From Methylobacterium sp. E-065 (GTDB taxonomy: Bacteria; Pseudomonadota; Alphaproteobacteria; Rhizobiales; Beijerinckiaceae): a stretch of DNA of 34,348 bases. The translations under genes were made by a program, and so were the position numbers. The notes under the pieces are model-generated. The model searched no databases. It had not been told where the DNA came from and saw nothing but the letters and a program-made list of their open reading frames with translations. Where the stretch lies: the NCBI RefSeq assembly GCF_022829605.1, contig NZ_JAKSYD010000274.1, positions 1 through 34,348 of the forward strand, read 5' to 3'. Shown here in pieces: positions 33,044 to 34,348 of the stretch (position 1 is the stretch's first letter; each line of letters opens with the position of its first letter).

Positions 33044-34116
33044 CGCGTAGGATGAGACGTGCGAGTCTGGGCGATGGCTCAGACGGTATGCGTGCTCCTC
33101 GATGCGACCGACGCGGCACGGTTGGCTGCGATTGCCAGCGACCGCTGCCGTCCGCTCAAGCACATCCAGCGCGCCAGCATCGTCCTGCTCTCAAGCGAGC
33201 GCCTGAGTGTCCAGGACGTCGCCCGGCGGGCAGGCGTCAGCCGCCCGGCCGTGTGGCGCTGGCAGCAGCGCTACGCCGAAGCGGGCGTCGAAGGTCTGCT
33301 GCGCGACAAGACACGTCCACCCGGCACGCCGCCCCATTCGACCGAGACGGTGGCTGAGGTCCTGGCGCTGACCTGCTCGGAGCCGCCGGGCGAGGTGACG
33401 CACTGGACCGGCCGGGCTGTGGCCCGGGCGGTCGGGATCTCGTTGCGCGCCGTGCAAAGGATCTGGGACGCTCACCGTCTCCAGCCGCATCGTCTGCGCA
33501 CGTTCAAGCGCTCGCGCGATCCCGCCTTCGCCGCCAAGGTCGAGGATGTCGTCGGCCTCTACATGGACCCGCCCGCCCACGCGGTGGTGCTGTCCATCGA
33601 TGAGAAGAGCCAGATCCAGGCGCTGGAGCGGACCCGCCCCGACCGTCCGCTCGCCCCCGGCCATCCCGCCGCCCAGACCCACGACTATACCCGTCACGGC
33701 ACGACGACACTGTTTGCTGCCCTCGATGTCTTGGCGGGTACCGTGCTCGGCCGCTGCATGCAGCGCCACCGGAACAGTGAGTTCGTCCGGTTCCTCAACG
33801 CAGTCGAAGCCGCCGTCCCGCCCGGCAAGGCGATCCACGCGATCCTCGACAACGTCGCCACTCACAAGCATCCGAAGGTGCGCGCCTGGCTGGCTCGCCA
33901 CCCGCGCTGGACCTTCCACTTCACCCCGACTTCGGCCTCGTGGCTCAACGCGGTCGAGGGCTTCTTCTCAGCGCTGACCCGTCGTCGGCTGCGGCGAGGC
34001 TCCTTCACCGGCGTCGTCGACCTTCAGGCGGCGATCAAACGCTACATCGCCGAGCACAACCGGCGCGCCAGACCTTTCGTCTGGACCAAACCCGCCACCG
34101 AGCCGGCGAAGGCGCC
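33016..34116 (+). mobile_element. IS630-family insertion sequence, truncated at its right end
   Basis: The left inverted repeat starts TAGTGCAGTGACGCGGACGG at 33016, beginning with the TA that IS630/Tc1-mariner elements duplicate. The body holds a DDE transposase in plus orientation. No matching right repeat in plus orientation is found; instead, at 34117 the reversed right end of a second related element begins. The homology to that second element stops at about 34105, where the codons for KPAT(E/D) end. Confidence 0.8.
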
Positions 34117-34231
34117 TAGTGCACTGACTCAGACGGATGGTTCAGGGGATCGGCTGACGGCGGCGAGGATGTCGGTGGCGGGTTTGTTCCAGACGAAAGG
34201 TCTGGCGCGCCGGTTGTGCTCGGCGACGTAG
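33074..34231 (+). pseudogene. IS630-family transposase with C-terminus replaced by read-through into a second element
   Basis: DDE transposase that would catalyse cut-and-paste at TA sites. Visible parts: N-terminal helix-turn-helix (LSVQDVARRAGVSRPAVWRWQQRY, about 38-61), a second winged-helix-like segment (RAVARAVGISLRAVQRIW), and the catalytic triad with Asp in VLSIDEKSQIQ, Asp in AILDNVATHKHP, and Glu in NAVEGFFSALTRRR. The frame remains homologous to IS630 proteins through RRARPFVWTKPATE (about 34104). It then continues through PAKAPSALTQTDG into the antisense of the neighbouring element, stopping at 34231. The catalytic core is intact but the natural C-terminus and right repeat are lost, so self-transposition is unlikely. 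The ATG at 33074 (MAQTVCVLLDATD) is preferred; a GTG at 33059 adds five residues. Confidence 0.75.
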
Positions 34232-34348
34232 CGTTTGATCGCCGCTTGAAGGTCGACGACGCCGGTGAAGGAGCCGCGCCGAAGCAGACGACGGGTCAGC
34301 GCTGAGTAGAAGCTGTCACCCGCTTTGAGCCACGATGCCGATGGCGGG
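34117..34348 (-). mobile_element. Second IS630-family element, right end only (continues beyond window)
   Basis: Starting at 34117 the terminal repeat TAGTGCACTGACTCAGACGG reads inward, matching the left repeat of the first element at 23 of 28 bases by my alignment. The minus strand then encodes a transposase C-terminus. It lies tail to tail with the first element and extends past the window edge. Confidence 0.8.
34129..34348 (-). CDS. IS630-family transposase, C-terminal part (partial)
   Basis: On the minus strand the last 72 or so codons of a transposase read SWLKAGDSFYSALTRRLLRRG, then FTGVVDLQAAIKRYVAEHN, RRARPFVWNKPATDILAAV and SRSPEPSV, with TGA at 34129-34131. The alignment with the first element is collinear up to KPAT(D/E). 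At the catalytic Glu position, where the first element has LNAVEGFFSAL, this copy shows LKAGDSFYSAL. Asp replaces Gly and the Glu is absent, so this copy may be catalytically defective or belong to a subgroup that places the acid one position later. The N-terminal part is outside the window. Confidence 0.75.
   Translation of the reverse strand, partial: PPSASWLKAGDSFYSALTRRLLRRGSFTGVVDLQAAIKRYVAEHNRRARPFVWNKPATDILAAVSRSPEPSV

Overview
The window is GC-rich, densely coded DNA. It looks like the chromosome of a hyphomicrobial (rhizobial-type) alphaproteobacterium, most likely Methylobacterium/Methylorubrum or a close relative. The pointers are a ChpT-type phosphotransferase beside a hybrid CheA, an EipA (DUF1134) protein, an LptM-like lipoprotein in front of lysA, and several HWE/hybrid kinases. 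The genus is an inference from gene content, not from a marker gene.

Positions 1-16124 are core chromosome. On the minus strand lies a chemotaxis operon transcribed chpT - cheA - cheW - cheY - cheB; cheB runs off the left edge just before its catalytic Asp. Divergent from it is glnE (glutamine synthetase adenylyltransferase). Next comes a prlF-yhaV type II toxin-antitoxin pair behind a perfect 28-bp palindrome that overlaps a possible promoter. Then follow cysQ, a convergent YHS-domain protein, eipA, a membrane-anchored coiled-coil protein, a small Cys-rich exported protein, lptM, lysA (with a near-consensus parS-like palindrome just upstream), a GT2 glycosyltransferase overlapping lysA, and tRNA-Ser(GCT).

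From the 3' end of tRNA-Ser onward the content is accessory. The tRNA, a usual integration target, is followed by a gene-poor stretch, and no integrase is seen. A 283-residue protein of unknown function is encoded twice in direct orientation (16407-17258 and 32122-32973), about 92% identical by eye, and the two copies bracket roughly 15 kb. The bracketed block holds an exported pentapeptide-repeat protein; a minus-strand operon of hybrid kinase, HWE kinase and transglutaminase-like protease; a secreted-type esterase; and a small exported protein. A plus-strand run follows: zinc alcohol dehydrogenase, cupin, HAD phosphatase, YciA-type thioesterase, and an NhaP-like cation/proton antiporter interrupted by an in-frame amber codon. 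The block closes with a large GAF-GAF-PAS hybrid kinase carrying two receivers.

The right end carries two IS630-family elements tail to tail. The first (33016 onward) has lost its 3' end at the point where the inverted repeat of the second begins, so its transposase frame runs into the second element antisense.

The left half serves motility signalling, nitrogen regulation, lysine synthesis and envelope upkeep. The right half looks like a sensory, stress and metabolism island reshaped by duplication and insertion sequences. The least explained items are the duplicated 283-residue family, the toxin-antitoxin palindrome, the parS-like site and the amber-interrupted antiporter.
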